34,726 nt of DNA from Alphaproteobacteria bacterium (GCA_017631895.1 JAGBSK010000046.1:1-34726), one strand, 5' to 3'. Positions 7,444 through 16,885 are shown, counted from the stretch's first letter. Notes: generated by a model not told the origin, from the letters alone. A program made the numbers and translations.

Positions 7444-8217
7444 TTACAAAACCACATGTCCACCCAAACGTGCAGTTTTTGGAATTGGACCAAATGACGA
7501 ACGTGGGCTGACATAAATGTTGCCTGTGATGACAAAGTCGCCACAGAACTGCAACATATTCACATCGCGCAGGAACAGGTTCCCGTTGATACGAATATCG
7601 CATGGCAACGTATATTTGCGCATATTTTGCAAATACAAATTACCGTTAACTTGTGCGCCGTTTTGCAGCATTGTGCCGGCACCACGACTGTCAATAATAA
7701 CATCGCCCATAAATTTATTGTTGCGCTTTGCAGTTTGCTGTTTTGCAATCTGTGCTTCGGCACGCTTTACAGGAACAACATTAACGCTGCGTACTGCGTT
7801 TTTATTTTTCTGCGCATTTGCGGGTGCCTTGATTGGCAATACCGGACGCGGTCTGACATTACGTGGGGCGGCGGATTCGGAAACCACCACTTGTTCCACA
7901 GGCTGTGGTTTTGCAACAATTACCACCTGCTTGCGACAGCCAACAACATCAATAATCAGCATAGAAAACAATACGATAATTGCAACCAGCAACGCCAAAT
8001 TTACCATCGCAACCAAATTAATACCGCACAGCCAGTTCCAAAAACGTCTGCACAGTTTCGCAATCATACGGAATGGCCAGCATACAATATTCCACACACG
8101 TGTCCAGAACCCTTTGCGCTTGGTGTTTTTGCGTGTGGTCTTGGTTTTTGCTTTTGTATTCTTTTTATTTGCCTTAACACGACGTGCGGCGAATTTCATT
8201 TTCAGTTTATCAAACAT
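7444..8217 (-). CDS. Basic-tailed, membrane-anchored protein with beta-helix-like domain
   Basis: This 257-residue protein belongs to no family I recognise. Residues 1-36 are very rich in Lys/Arg/Thr. A Trp/Arg-rich amphipathic stretch (37-64) leads into one membrane helix (about 66-90). A Pro/Val/Lys-rich linker (100-165) follows, then a C-terminal domain with rungs NGNLYL (191), NGNLFL (211) and TGNIYV (231) spaced exactly 20 residues apart. That period suggests a short parallel beta-helix, as in bactofilins, which have rungs of similar size. N-in topology would place the basic tail inside and the beta domain in the periplasm, the opposite side from classic bactofilins. AAGGGAG precedes the ATG. 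It is divergent from the 8351 gene. Confidence 0.85.
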   Translation of the reverse strand: MFDKLKMKFAARRVKANKKNTKAKTKTTRKNTKRKGFWTRVWNIVCWPFRMIAKLCRRFWNWLCGINLVAMVNLALLVAIIVLFSMLIIDVVGCRKQVVIVAKPQPVEQVVVSESAAPRNVRPRPVLPIKAPANAQKNKNAVRSVNVVPVKRAEAQIAKQQTAKRNNKFMGDVIIDSRGAGTMLQNGAQVNGNLYLQNMRKYTLPCDIRINGNLFLRDVNMLQFCGDFVITGNIYVSPRSSFGPIPKTARLGGHVVL

Positions 8218-8265
8218 TTACTGCTCCCTTGGCTGAAATTAATTTTATTTACCCTAAAAATAGTA

Positions 8266-8298
8266 TTTGTCAATATGTTTGTCAAGTCTTTTTGTCAA
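8266..8298. repeat. Three direct repeats of TTTGTCAA in a divergent promoter region
   Basis: TTTGTCAA occurs at 8266-8273, 8278-8285 and 8291-8298, with starts 12 and 13 nt apart. On the minus strand each reads TTGACAAA, so each is also a consensus -35. The middle copy is 17 nt from TATTTT and the left copy 16 nt from TAAATA, giving overlapping promoters for the 7444 gene. The array may also be an operator. Confidence 0.6.
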
Positions 8299-8311
8299 AT
8301 TTTTTTATATT

Positions 8312-8340
8312 TTGACCTTTTTTGCGAAATGGGGTATTAT
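8312..8340 (+). promoter_or_regulatory. Promoter of the 8351 lipoprotein gene, leaderless type
   Basis: -35 TTGACC (8312-8317), a 17-nt spacer and -10 TATTAT (8335-8340). The ATG is 10 nt after the -10 and there is no Shine-Dalgarno, so the leader would be about 3-5 nt. Confidence 0.7.
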
Positions 8341-8350
8341 ATCTATTCGG

Positions 8351-9073
8351 ATGAGAAAGAATATATTATTGTCTTTATTAATGGCGGGGTGCGCGTCCAC
8401 ATGGCATGCGCCGTCTGATTTTATCTATGCACCGGTTGTGGCGGGCAAATACACACTTGCCACGTACCAGCGTTTATCTGACACCACGTCCCCCATCCAT
8501 ATTTATATCGAAGGCGACGGCAATTCATTTGACGCCCGTGGTGTTCCCACGTCTGATCCGACCCCGAACGGCACATTGGTACGCGATATGGCGGCGCGCG
8601 ACACGTCGCCAAATGTTGTGTATTTGGCACGCCCGTGCCAGTATATTATGTCGCCCACATGTACCCGGTCCGATTGGACCGACGGCCGTTTTTCGCCTGA
8701 TGTTATTGATTCTATGACCGTTGCGATTAAAACCCTGGCGCAAAAACGCCCGATTGTTTTGATTGGTTATTCAGGTGGTGCGATGGTATCTGGAATTATC
8801 ATAAATCAAAATCCGGACATGAACATAGAACGTTGGATAACGGTTGCGGGCGTATTGAATCATGCTGACTGGACACGTTTTTTTGGCGATATGCCACTAT
8901 CAAAATCACTTGATATGACCGCTTTGCCCAATGTGCCCCAGGTGCATTATACCGTGGACGGCGACCGCGTTGTTCCAAATCACCTGTCGCGCAGGTGGGT
9001 TGGGGCGGAAAATTTGATAAAAATACCCAACGCCAAACACGATAAAATCCAGGAAATAAATTTAGACTTTTAA
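8351..9073 (+). CDS. Alpha/beta-hydrolase lipoprotein
   Basis: This 240-residue predicted lipoprotein has a short signal with an LLMAGC lipobox, so Cys14 would be lipidated by Lgt. The body is an alpha/beta-hydrolase: strand-turn IEGDGN at about 53, nucleophile elbow GYSGGA (Ser141), acid DGDRVV (Asp205 or Asp203) and the base in NAKHD (His230) fit a Ser-Asp-His triad in the right order and spacing. It is probably an esterase or lipase attached to a membrane; the substrate is unknown. ATG 8351 starts a good signal peptide. The frame is open upstream, but that part lies over the promoter. It is the first gene of a four-gene cluster. Confidence 0.88.
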   Translation: MRKNILLSLLMAGCASTWHAPSDFIYAPVVAGKYTLATYQRLSDTTSPIHIYIEGDGNSFDARGVPTSDPTPNGTLVRDMAARDTSPNVVYLARPCQYIMSPTCTRSDWTDGRFSPDVIDSMTVAIKTLAQKRPIVLIGYSGGAMVSGIIINQNPDMNIERWITVAGVLNHADWTRFFGDMPLSKSLDMTALPNVPQVHYTVDGDRVVPNHLSRRWVGAENLIKIPNAKHDKIQEINLDF

Positions 9074-9078
9074 TCCTA

Positions 9079-9106
9079 TTGACAAATCGTAATTTTTGTA
9101 TTATAT
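9079..9106 (+). promoter_or_regulatory. Promoter of the GNAT gene, leaderless type
   Basis: A perfect -35 TTGACA (9079-9084) lies 16 nt from TTATAT (9101-9106), or 17 nt from TATATG one base on. The GTG start is 8 nt after the -10, and the element begins 5 nt after the preceding stop codon. Confidence 0.65.
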
Positions 9107-9114
9107 GTTATGGT

Positions 9115-9852
9115 GTGAATCAGATAAAGATAGTTCCAATTTTTGATCAAACCGCCCCAGGTGTCTGGGATGATTTTTTGCGTATCCGTGCGACCGCCAT
9201 GGAATGTAATTATAACTATGAATTGTCGTCAGACGAATTGGAACGCGCCTTGTCAGAATACAAAAATGAATATCAGCGTGCGTCGTATAATTTTGCGTTT
9301 GGCGCATATGATAATAAAAAAATGGTTGGTTTTATTCGTGGTAATGGTGTCAGAAGCACAGCTACAATTAAATGTTTATATGTTTTGCCGGATTACCAAA
9401 AACATCGTATTGGACACAATTTGCTATCAACTGCCGAACGCAGCATTGCGCCCGCATATAAAAACATAGAATTAATATCGCTGTGGCACGCTGAAAAATT
9501 TTATCAGCACCACAATTACACCACAAAATACGGCACTAACACATATATCAAGCGTGTTGATAACCCTCATTGTTATGATGTGCCATTGTTTGGATTTCCA
9601 GCGCGCATTAAACGCATGTGCTCGAATATATTCCCGGACTTGGACGTGTCGGTATTTATTGCGCCAAATACACCGCTGTTCGCGCATTTTGATATAAAGG
9701 GCAACATAGACGGCATGTTAATCGGCGCGCCACAATCAAATCGTGCCATAGTATCGCGCGCCAAAGACGATTGGACCAAGAAATATCTGACACGCACATT
9801 TGATAATTATAAACAGTTTGTTTCCGCATTAAACCCAGAACATGTAAAATAG
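9115..9852 (+). CDS. GNAT-family N-acetyltransferase with long C-terminal extension
   Basis: This 245-residue protein starts at GTG 9115. A TTG further upstream is part of the -35 box and is not credible. The N-terminal half is a GNAT domain: the core strand and motif A read IKCLYVLPDYQKHRIGHNLL, followed by a helix (TAERSI), then LWHAEKFYQHHNYT as motif B (the usual FYxxxGF position). In motif A the first Gly of QxxGxG is Arg and the last is His, so acetyl-CoA binding may be altered. The last 100 or so residues match nothing I know. The acceptor cannot be predicted. It lies in the 8351-11347 cluster with its own likely leaderless promoter. Confidence 0.8.
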   Translation: MNQIKIVPIFDQTAPGVWDDFLRIRATAMECNYNYELSSDELERALSEYKNEYQRASYNFAFGAYDNKKMVGFIRGNGVRSTATIKCLYVLPDYQKHRIGHNLLSTAERSIAPAYKNIELISLWHAEKFYQHHNYTTKYGTNTYIKRVDNPHCYDVPLFGFPARIKRMCSNIFPDLDVSVFIAPNTPLFAHFDIKGNIDGMLIGAPQSNRAIVSRAKDDWTKKYLTRTFDNYKQFVSALNPEHVK

Positions 9853-9861
9853 GTGCTAAAA

Positions 9862-10725
9862 ATGGCTGGTAAATCAGAATTTGGTTTAATGGATATTCCA
9901 ATGTCATGCAGTTTATTTATGGAACCTGCATTAAAACGGCACAGACACTATATTGCGCCGATGTCCACATCAACCATGGAATATGTTCACGAATGGAATA
10001 TTGCGTTATTAGAAGTAATGAATATGCCGTCCATGAAACGGCACCTGGGTACCGTTGGGCGTAAAATTATCGGAAGTTCCACGCGCAACTCAACCTATTT
10101 ATCGCGCTGTGTCGAACGTGCAGAAAACGTACCACCCCATTCATTGCATTATGCATTACGATTTTCTGAAAGTGCTAAATACTTGTCGGAAAAAGTAAGT
10201 CTGGGGCAAATCCACAGTTTTGTGGACCTTGGCGCAGGACTGTCGCCATTGGCGGCGGCGATTCAGACCGAATATAATATGACCAGCGCATATATCATTG
10301 ACGAACTTCCTATTATGGAGGCCTATATCCACACCGCAGAATTGGTTGGTGGTCGTGTCCCAATGCCAATCTTGTGGGACGACGCCAAAGAAATGTCGAT
10401 GGAACATACTTTGGACGCCATTGTGGCAATGGGCGTAATGCATTATATGCCATTAGAAGAACAAATTGAACGAATGAAGTTCATCAATTCGCACATTCCC
10501 AACTTTATGCTGGAAATTAAATACAACAACGGGGAAATTGCGCCGAACGAAAACTCGTTTAATTTACAACAGTTGCAAAAATTGCGCCTGTTGGTTAACA
10601 GTACCAAGACCCTGGAAACGGCGGTGATTCAAAATTCATTGCGCTATATATCCAGCTTTATACGCGCAATGCCTAATCGTCGTTATTTTCTGGAAAACTG
10701 TCGTTCTTTGTTTTTATCGCGCTGA
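9862..10725 (+). CDS. Class I SAM-dependent methyltransferase
   Basis: This is a 287-residue Rossmann-fold methyltransferase. Motif I is FVDLGAGLSPLAAA (about 120-133), the SAM-binding glycine loop. An acidic residue after the next strand (AYIIDE) fits motif II, and LDAIVAMGVMHYMP is motif IV/post-IV. The roughly 115 residues before motif I would form a substrate-recognition or cap region. The DLGAGLSPLA loop recalls both the 16S rRNA FmrO-type and the leucine-carboxyl type, but the rest is not close enough to choose, so the substrate is unknown. ATG 9862 is preceded by AGGTG; GTG 9853 is an alternative. It starts 9 nt after the GNAT stop, so translation is probably coupled. Confidence 0.82.
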   Translation: MAGKSEFGLMDIPMSCSLFMEPALKRHRHYIAPMSTSTMEYVHEWNIALLEVMNMPSMKRHLGTVGRKIIGSSTRNSTYLSRCVERAENVPPHSLHYALRFSESAKYLSEKVSLGQIHSFVDLGAGLSPLAAAIQTEYNMTSAYIIDELPIMEAYIHTAELVGGRVPMPILWDDAKEMSMEHTLDAIVAMGVMHYMPLEEQIERMKFINSHIPNFMLEIKYNNGEIAPNENSFNLQQLQKLRLLVNSTKTLETAVIQNSLRYISSFIRAMPNRRYFLENCRSLFLSR

Positions 10726-10738
10726 TATGGAGTGATTT

Positions 10739-11347
10739 ATGTATTCGGAAGAATTAAAAATAGCAATTTTGGAATATGCACGTGATTGCGGTACAATCGC
10801 GGCCGCCAAACATTTTGGTGTTGCATCATCTACGGTTGTGCGCTGGAATCATAAATATAAAATCTATGAAACGCAAACCATGCGTGTGTTTTCTGTTGAC
10901 CAGAAAAAAGAAATACTGCAATACGCGAATGAACATGGGCTGATAAACGCCATGAACCATTATGACATAGACACCGCAACATTGCAGCAATGGAATAAGA
11001 CGTTAAAAGTTTATAAAAACAATAATGGCAGACACAGCAATACAACCAATAAATTGTCTATGCGTGTTTCTGATGATTTCAAGATTTATGTGCTGGAATA
11101 CGCGCGCGACCATGGACCGTCTATGGCGGCGCAAACATTTAATATTGCCCCGTCAACTATTCGTCTGTGGAATAAAGAACTGAAAGTATATTCAACACGC
11201 AAACATCGCAAATTTTCATCCGAACAAAAAGAACAGATAATCGAATACGCAACCAAAAACAGTATCGCCGCTGCGGCGAATCAATTTAACGTCGCGGGCT
11301 GTCAAATCAAAGGCTGGATTGATACGCAAAACAGACGAAAATTATAA
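10739..11347 (+). CDS. Protein of four tandem helix-turn-helix repeats
   Basis: This 202-residue protein is built only of HTH units like those in the N-termini of transposases and Psq-type domains. Each unit reads roughly F-S-x-x-x-K-x-x-I-L-E-Y-A ... AAAxxFxVAxxTVxxWNKxLKVY. The conserved Trp residues are at 36, 85, 144 and 193, so units 1-2 and 3-4 are each 49 apart and the pair repeats at 108. Units 1 and 3 share EYARDxG, units 2 and 4 share an F-S-x-x-Q-K start. There is no catalytic domain, so it is more likely a DNA-binding regulator or architectural protein than a transposase. GGAG lies 7 nt before the ATG. Its 3' end overlaps the convergent comM gene by 6 nt. Confidence 0.82.
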   Translation: MYSEELKIAILEYARDCGTIAAAKHFGVASSTVVRWNHKYKIYETQTMRVFSVDQKKEILQYANEHGLINAMNHYDIDTATLQQWNKTLKVYKNNNGRHSNTTNKLSMRVSDDFKIYVLEYARDHGPSMAAQTFNIAPSTIRLWNKELKVYSTRKHRKFSSEQKEQIIEYATKNSIAAAANQFNVAGCQIKGWIDTQNRRKL

Positions 11348-12862
11348 CTTAACGCCGTATTTTCCGCGGTTTATCGGGCGGTATGATAACGCCTCGGCTA
11401 AATCTGACATTTCTATGTTGTCGCTGCCACGCAAATCGGCAATTGTCCGCGCCAGGCGTTTAATACGATTATACCCACGTGCCGACATTCCCATTTTCTC
11501 TGCCGCCGTATTCAAAAACGCGGTTAATTCTGGCGACAAAGCGGCAAATTGTTCCAGTGCGGGCCCGTCCAAGTGCGCATTGACACAGCCCTGGCGTGCA
11601 ATTTGACGTTCGCGCGCCGCAACAACGCGTGCACGGATTGTCGCGCTGGACTCGCGCGGGGTTGTATCGGTTGTCATTTCCCAGGGCTTTACCGCATCTA
11701 CATCCACATGCAAATCAATACGGTCCAGCAACGGCCCCGAAATCTTGTTCTGATATGCCTCGGCACATCTGGGGGCGCGCGAACAAGACAACGCGGCGTT
11801 TCCCAAATGTCCGCACGGACATGGGTTCATGGCGGCAATTAACTGAAAACGTGCGGGGTATGTCGCATTTCGTTTTGCACGCGATATTAAAATGCGTCCT
11901 GATTCCATTGGCTGACGCAGAATTTCCAACGTTGCGCGGTTAAATTCCGGTAATTCATCCAAAAACAGCACCCCATTATGCGCCAGCGATATTTCACCCG
12001 GTCGTGCGTCTGACCCGCCACCCGCCAATGCAACCGGGCTGGACGTGTGGTGCACACTACGGAAAGGGCGTGTTGACAACAGCCCACGTGTCCCCAATTC
12101 CCCCGCAATTGAATATATCGTGGATGTTTCCAAAATTTCCTGGGCGGTCATTTCGGGCATAATTGTTGGCAATCGCGACGCCAACATAGTTTTTCCCGAC
12201 CCCGGCGGCCCAACCATTAACATTGCATGTCCGCCCGCCGCCGCAATTTCCAATGCGCGTTTTGCAGCCGCCTGCCCATGAACGTCCGCCATATCAAGTG
12301 TGGAATTATTTTCGCCCGACGGTGCGGTTAATTCCGGCACGGGTAAAATCTGGGTGCCCTTAAAGTGGTTTATCAGTTGTACAACATGAAACGGCGCCAA
12401 AATATTTTCGTGTCCCGCCCATCGTGCCTGTGCGCCCTGGTCGCCGGGGCATATAATTCCCAGCCCCCGTGAATTTGCCCACACGGACGCAGGCAGAACC
12501 GCATCGGTCTTAACAATTGCGCCGTTCAGACCCACTTCGCCCAGAATTACATATTTTTCCAATTCGTTTTCCGGCAAAACGCCAATTGCACACAAAATGC
12601 CACACAATATTGGCAAATCAAAGTGTGAACCGCTTTTTTCTACGTCCGCCGGCGATAAATTGACCGTCAATCGCTTTGGTGGCAAAGATAAATTCAGCGA
12701 CGCCAACACATTGCGAATACGTTCGGCAGATTCTTTGACCGCGCGGTCCGCCAACCCGATTATGTTAAACTCGGGCTTAGACAACCCCGACGACAATTGC
12801 ACCTGAACATCAATCGGTGTTGCATCCATTCCATTAAATATGATTGAATTCAAGGATATCAT
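11342..12862 (-). CDS. comM: ComM/YifB family Mg-chelatase-like AAA+ ATPase
   Basis: This is a 506-residue ComM homologue. In naturally transformable bacteria ComM is a hexameric helicase that extends branch migration during integration of taken-up DNA; it is also widespread in species not known to be competent. The N-terminal Lon-like fold has LPPKRLTVNLSPADVEK, the central AAA+ core has Walker A GPPGSGKT and Walker B LFLDELPEF, and a C-terminal Mg-chelatase domain follows with RGYNRIKRLARTIADL. ATG 12862 gives the family-typical start SLNSIIFNGMDATPI. The frame is open 12 codons further, but those codons are the promoter. The mRNA is probably leaderless. Confidence 0.96.
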   Translation of the reverse strand: MISLNSIIFNGMDATPIDVQVQLSSGLSKPEFNIIGLADRAVKESAERIRNVLASLNLSLPPKRLTVNLSPADVEKSGSHFDLPILCGILCAIGVLPENELEKYVILGEVGLNGAIVKTDAVLPASVWANSRGLGIICPGDQGAQARWAGHENILAPFHVVQLINHFKGTQILPVPELTAPSGENNSTLDMADVHGQAAAKRALEIAAAGGHAMLMVGPPGSGKTMLASRLPTIMPEMTAQEILETSTIYSIAGELGTRGLLSTRPFRSVHHTSSPVALAGGGSDARPGEISLAHNGVLFLDELPEFNRATLEILRQPMESGRILISRAKRNATYPARFQLIAAMNPCPCGHLGNAALSCSRAPRCAEAYQNKISGPLLDRIDLHVDVDAVKPWEMTTDTTPRESSATIRARVVAARERQIARQGCVNAHLDGPALEQFAALSPELTAFLNTAAEKMGMSARGYNRIKRLARTIADLRGSDNIEMSDLAEALSYRPINRGKYGVKL

Positions 12863-12871
12863 ACCCCAAAT

Positions 12872-12898
12872 ATTATAACTTGAATTACATTTGCGCAA
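12872..12898 (-). promoter_or_regulatory. comM promoter, leaderless type
   Basis: A perfect minus-strand -10 TATAAT (12872-12877) ends 9 nt before the ATG. The -35 is TTGCGC (12893-12898) at a short 15-nt spacing. No Shine-Dalgarno is present. It overlaps the lepB promoter. Confidence 0.6.
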
Positions 12899-12908
12899 GT
12901 TTTAATAT
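12880..12908 (+). promoter_or_regulatory. lepB-rnc-secG promoter, overlapping the comM promoter
   Basis: -35 TTGAAT (12880-12885), a 17-nt spacer and -10 TAATAT (12903-12908). The comM -35 lies inside this spacer on the other strand. The leader of about 20 nt carries AAGGA. Confidence 0.65.
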
Positions 12909-12934
12909 ACCCAATAACAACAAAAGGATTTTAT

Positions 12935-13813
12935 ATGCCCGCCAAGAATAAAAATGTCGCACGTGAATGGTTTAATACAATATTCTATGGTGCATTAATT
13001 GCGATTGTTTTTCGCAGTTTTCTGCTGGAACCGTTTAATATTCCGTCTGGGTCGATGATTCCAACCCTGCACGTTGGCGACCATATCTTTGTGGAAAAGT
13101 GGGCATACGGTTATTCTCGTTATTCTTTTCCGTTTGGTTCTTGGAAAATGTGGAACGGTCGTTTCTGGGCAACGGAACCAGAAATTGGCGACGTTATCGT
13201 GTTCCGCAATCCTATTAATGAACACCAGGATTATGTTAAACGCCTGATTGGCAAACCGGGCGATAAAATTCAGATGATTGACGGTCGCCTGCATATCAAC
13301 GGTGAAATGGTGCCACGTGAAAATCCGCGCCCTTATATTGTTGCGATGTTGCCCAAATCCATGCGTTCTGTTGGGTACTATCGCGATAATATGTCGATTA
13401 AGGGCAACAAAATCTGGGTTGATAATAAACCAGCAGAATTTAATTACACGATTGAATATAAACCAGACGATTTTTGCCACATGTACAACGGCGCATGCGG
13501 TGTATTTAACGCAACAGAATACACAGAAACATTACCAAACGGCGTATCGCACAGCATAATTGAAATGGCTGACAACGCGCACTTTGATAACACGAAATTA
13601 TTCACGGTGCCTGAAAACCATTATTTCTTTATGGGCGACAACCGCGACAACAGTGGCGACAGCCGTGGCGACGTTGGCTTTGTCCCACGCGATAATGTTT
13701 TGGGGGACGTGTGGTTTATATGGTATTCGCATAATTACTATGCGCCAATGTTGGCGATATGGAATTGGGGCAGCAAGATGCGTTGGGACAGATTTGGTAT
13801 GGGGATAAACTAG
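12935..13813 (+). CDS. lepB: Signal peptidase I
   Basis: LepB cleaves signal peptides from exported proteins on the periplasmic face of the inner membrane. The 292-residue protein has an N-terminal membrane helix (about 15-30), box B PSGSMIPTL with the nucleophile Ser40, box D YVKRLIGKPGD with general base Lys102, and box E GDNRDNSGDSR. An insert of about 60 residues between boxes D and E is common in the Gram-negative family. AAGGA lies 8 nt before the ATG. The stop is 1 nt before the rnc start, and this lepB-rnc order is typical of proteobacteria. Confidence 0.97.
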   Translation: MPAKNKNVAREWFNTIFYGALIAIVFRSFLLEPFNIPSGSMIPTLHVGDHIFVEKWAYGYSRYSFPFGSWKMWNGRFWATEPEIGDVIVFRNPINEHQDYVKRLIGKPGDKIQMIDGRLHINGEMVPRENPRPYIVAMLPKSMRSVGYYRDNMSIKGNKIWVDNKPAEFNYTIEYKPDDFCHMYNGACGVFNATEYTETLPNGVSHSIIEMADNAHFDNTKLFTVPENHYFFMGDNRDNSGDSRGDVGFVPRDNVLGDVWFIWYSHNYYAPMLAIWNWGSKMRWDRFGMGIN

Positions 13814-13814
13814 A

Positions 13815-14462
13815 ATGAACGAATTGGGATACGAATTTAAGAATAAATCGTTGTTGGATTTGGCATTGACGCAAAGTGGCGCAAATTCCATCCATAACAA
13901 TGAACGATTGGAATTTATTGGTGATCGGGTACTGGGGCTGTCTGTGGCAGATTTGTTGATGGACATGTACCCGTGCGAGACCGAAGGCGAACTTGCCCGC
14001 CGTCATGCCCAATTGGTATCAACCGACACATTGGGGCAAATGGCACGGGATTTAGGCCTGCACCAACGCGTTCGTCATGGGCATATGACGGCGGGGCGTA
14101 CCAAGCACATGCTTGCCAACACGATGGAGGCTATATTCGGTGCGATTTACATAGATGGTGGTTTTGACGCGGCACGCACCGTAATTGTAAATTTGTGGCG
14201 CGATTTGGCATCTCGCGATGTTGTCGCGCCCAAGGATCCCAAAACTGCACTCCAAGAATTGGTCCAGCAAACCGCCAAGGGCGCATTACCAGTCTATGAA
14301 TATGGCACGGGGCGTGGTGAATCACACAATCCAATATTCCACGTCCGCGTGACGGCATTGGGGCAATTTGCAATCGCGTCTGGTGATTCTAAAAAGGCGG
14401 CCAGCACCGCCGCCGCGGCAGAATTGCTGAAAATGCTTGCAAATTCGGGGCAGGGGAACTAA
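13815..14462 (+). CDS. rnc: Ribonuclease III
   Basis: RNase III cuts double-stranded RNA in rRNA precursors and structured mRNAs. The 215-residue protein has the catalytic domain signature NERLEFIGD (29-37; Glu33 and Asp37 are metal ligands) and a C-terminal dsRNA-binding domain (DPKTALQEL from about 142, ending SKKAASTAAAAELL). The second catalytic segment reads LANTMEAIFGAIYIDGG. Glu105, the essential ligand equal to E. coli Glu117, is kept, but Asn102 replaces the usual Asp (E. coli Asp114). That substitution is unusual and could lower activity. It is translated 1 nt after lepB, with secG next. No era follows rnc, unlike many relatives. Confidence 0.96.
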   Translation: MNELGYEFKNKSLLDLALTQSGANSIHNNERLEFIGDRVLGLSVADLLMDMYPCETEGELARRHAQLVSTDTLGQMARDLGLHQRVRHGHMTAGRTKHMLANTMEAIFGAIYIDGGFDAARTVIVNLWRDLASRDVVAPKDPKTALQELVQQTAKGALPVYEYGTGRGESHNPIFHVRVTALGQFAIASGDSKKAASTAAAAELLKMLANSGQGN

Positions 14463-14496
14463 AATCAGCACAAACAACACAGCATAAGGGTAAAAA

Positions 14497-14817
14497 ATGT
14501 TTTCAATTTTATTGGTTTTGTTAATTATCGTCGCAGTTATGATGATTGGTTTAATTTTATTACAAAAGTCCGAGGGTTCTGGCATGTCCGGCTCATCTGC
14601 AGCATCTATGTTTGGCGGTGCGTTAACTGGTGCTGCGGCGGGTAATTTTCTGACTCGTGCGACTGCTTGGTTGGCGACAATATTCTTTATTTTATGTGCG
14701 GCATTGGCTCTTGTGGCAGCGAAATCCGATATGGCGACCCCACAAAGTGATTTGCGCAACGAAATCGTGCACCAGGAAAGCGCGCCACAACCTGCGCCCG
14801 CCCCAATCACAGAATAA
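14497..14817 (+). CDS. secG: Preprotein translocase subunit SecG
   Basis: SecG is the small accessory subunit of the SecYEG channel. The 106-residue protein has two membrane helices (about 3-22 and 50-74) and the family loop GLILLQKSEGSGMSG between them, followed by GNFLTRATAWLATIFF. The C-terminal tail is Gln/Pro/Ala-rich and varies within the family. AAGGG precedes the ATG. It follows rnc by 34 nt on the same strand, so lepB-rnc-secG probably form one unit that couples export functions, and the unit ends at the terminator just downstream. Confidence 0.95.
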   Translation: MFSILLVLLIIVAVMMIGLILLQKSEGSGMSGSSAASMFGGALTGAAAGNFLTRATAWLATIFFILCAALALVAAKSDMATPQSDLRNEIVHQESAPQPAPAPITE

Positions 14818-14822
14818 AAATC

Positions 14823-14847
14823 AATCCCGCCAATCGGCGGGATTTTT
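14823..14847. terminator. Bidirectional terminator between secG and ligA
   Basis: AATCCCGCC (14823-14831) pairs with GGCGGGATT (14836-14844), with T runs on both sides of the stem. It separates two converging genes. Confidence 0.88.
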
Positions 14848-14848
14848 A

Positions 14849-16869
<2,021 letters not shown>

Positions 16870-16885
16870 CGGAAAAAGAATCCGC

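Noticed and set aside
9862-10725. Methyltransferase as an aminoglycoside-resistance 16S rRNA enzyme (FmrO/RmtB type)
   Set aside because: Only the DLGxGLxPLA loop is similar. The flanking HxSTxER-like segment of that family is not present, so the claim is not supported.
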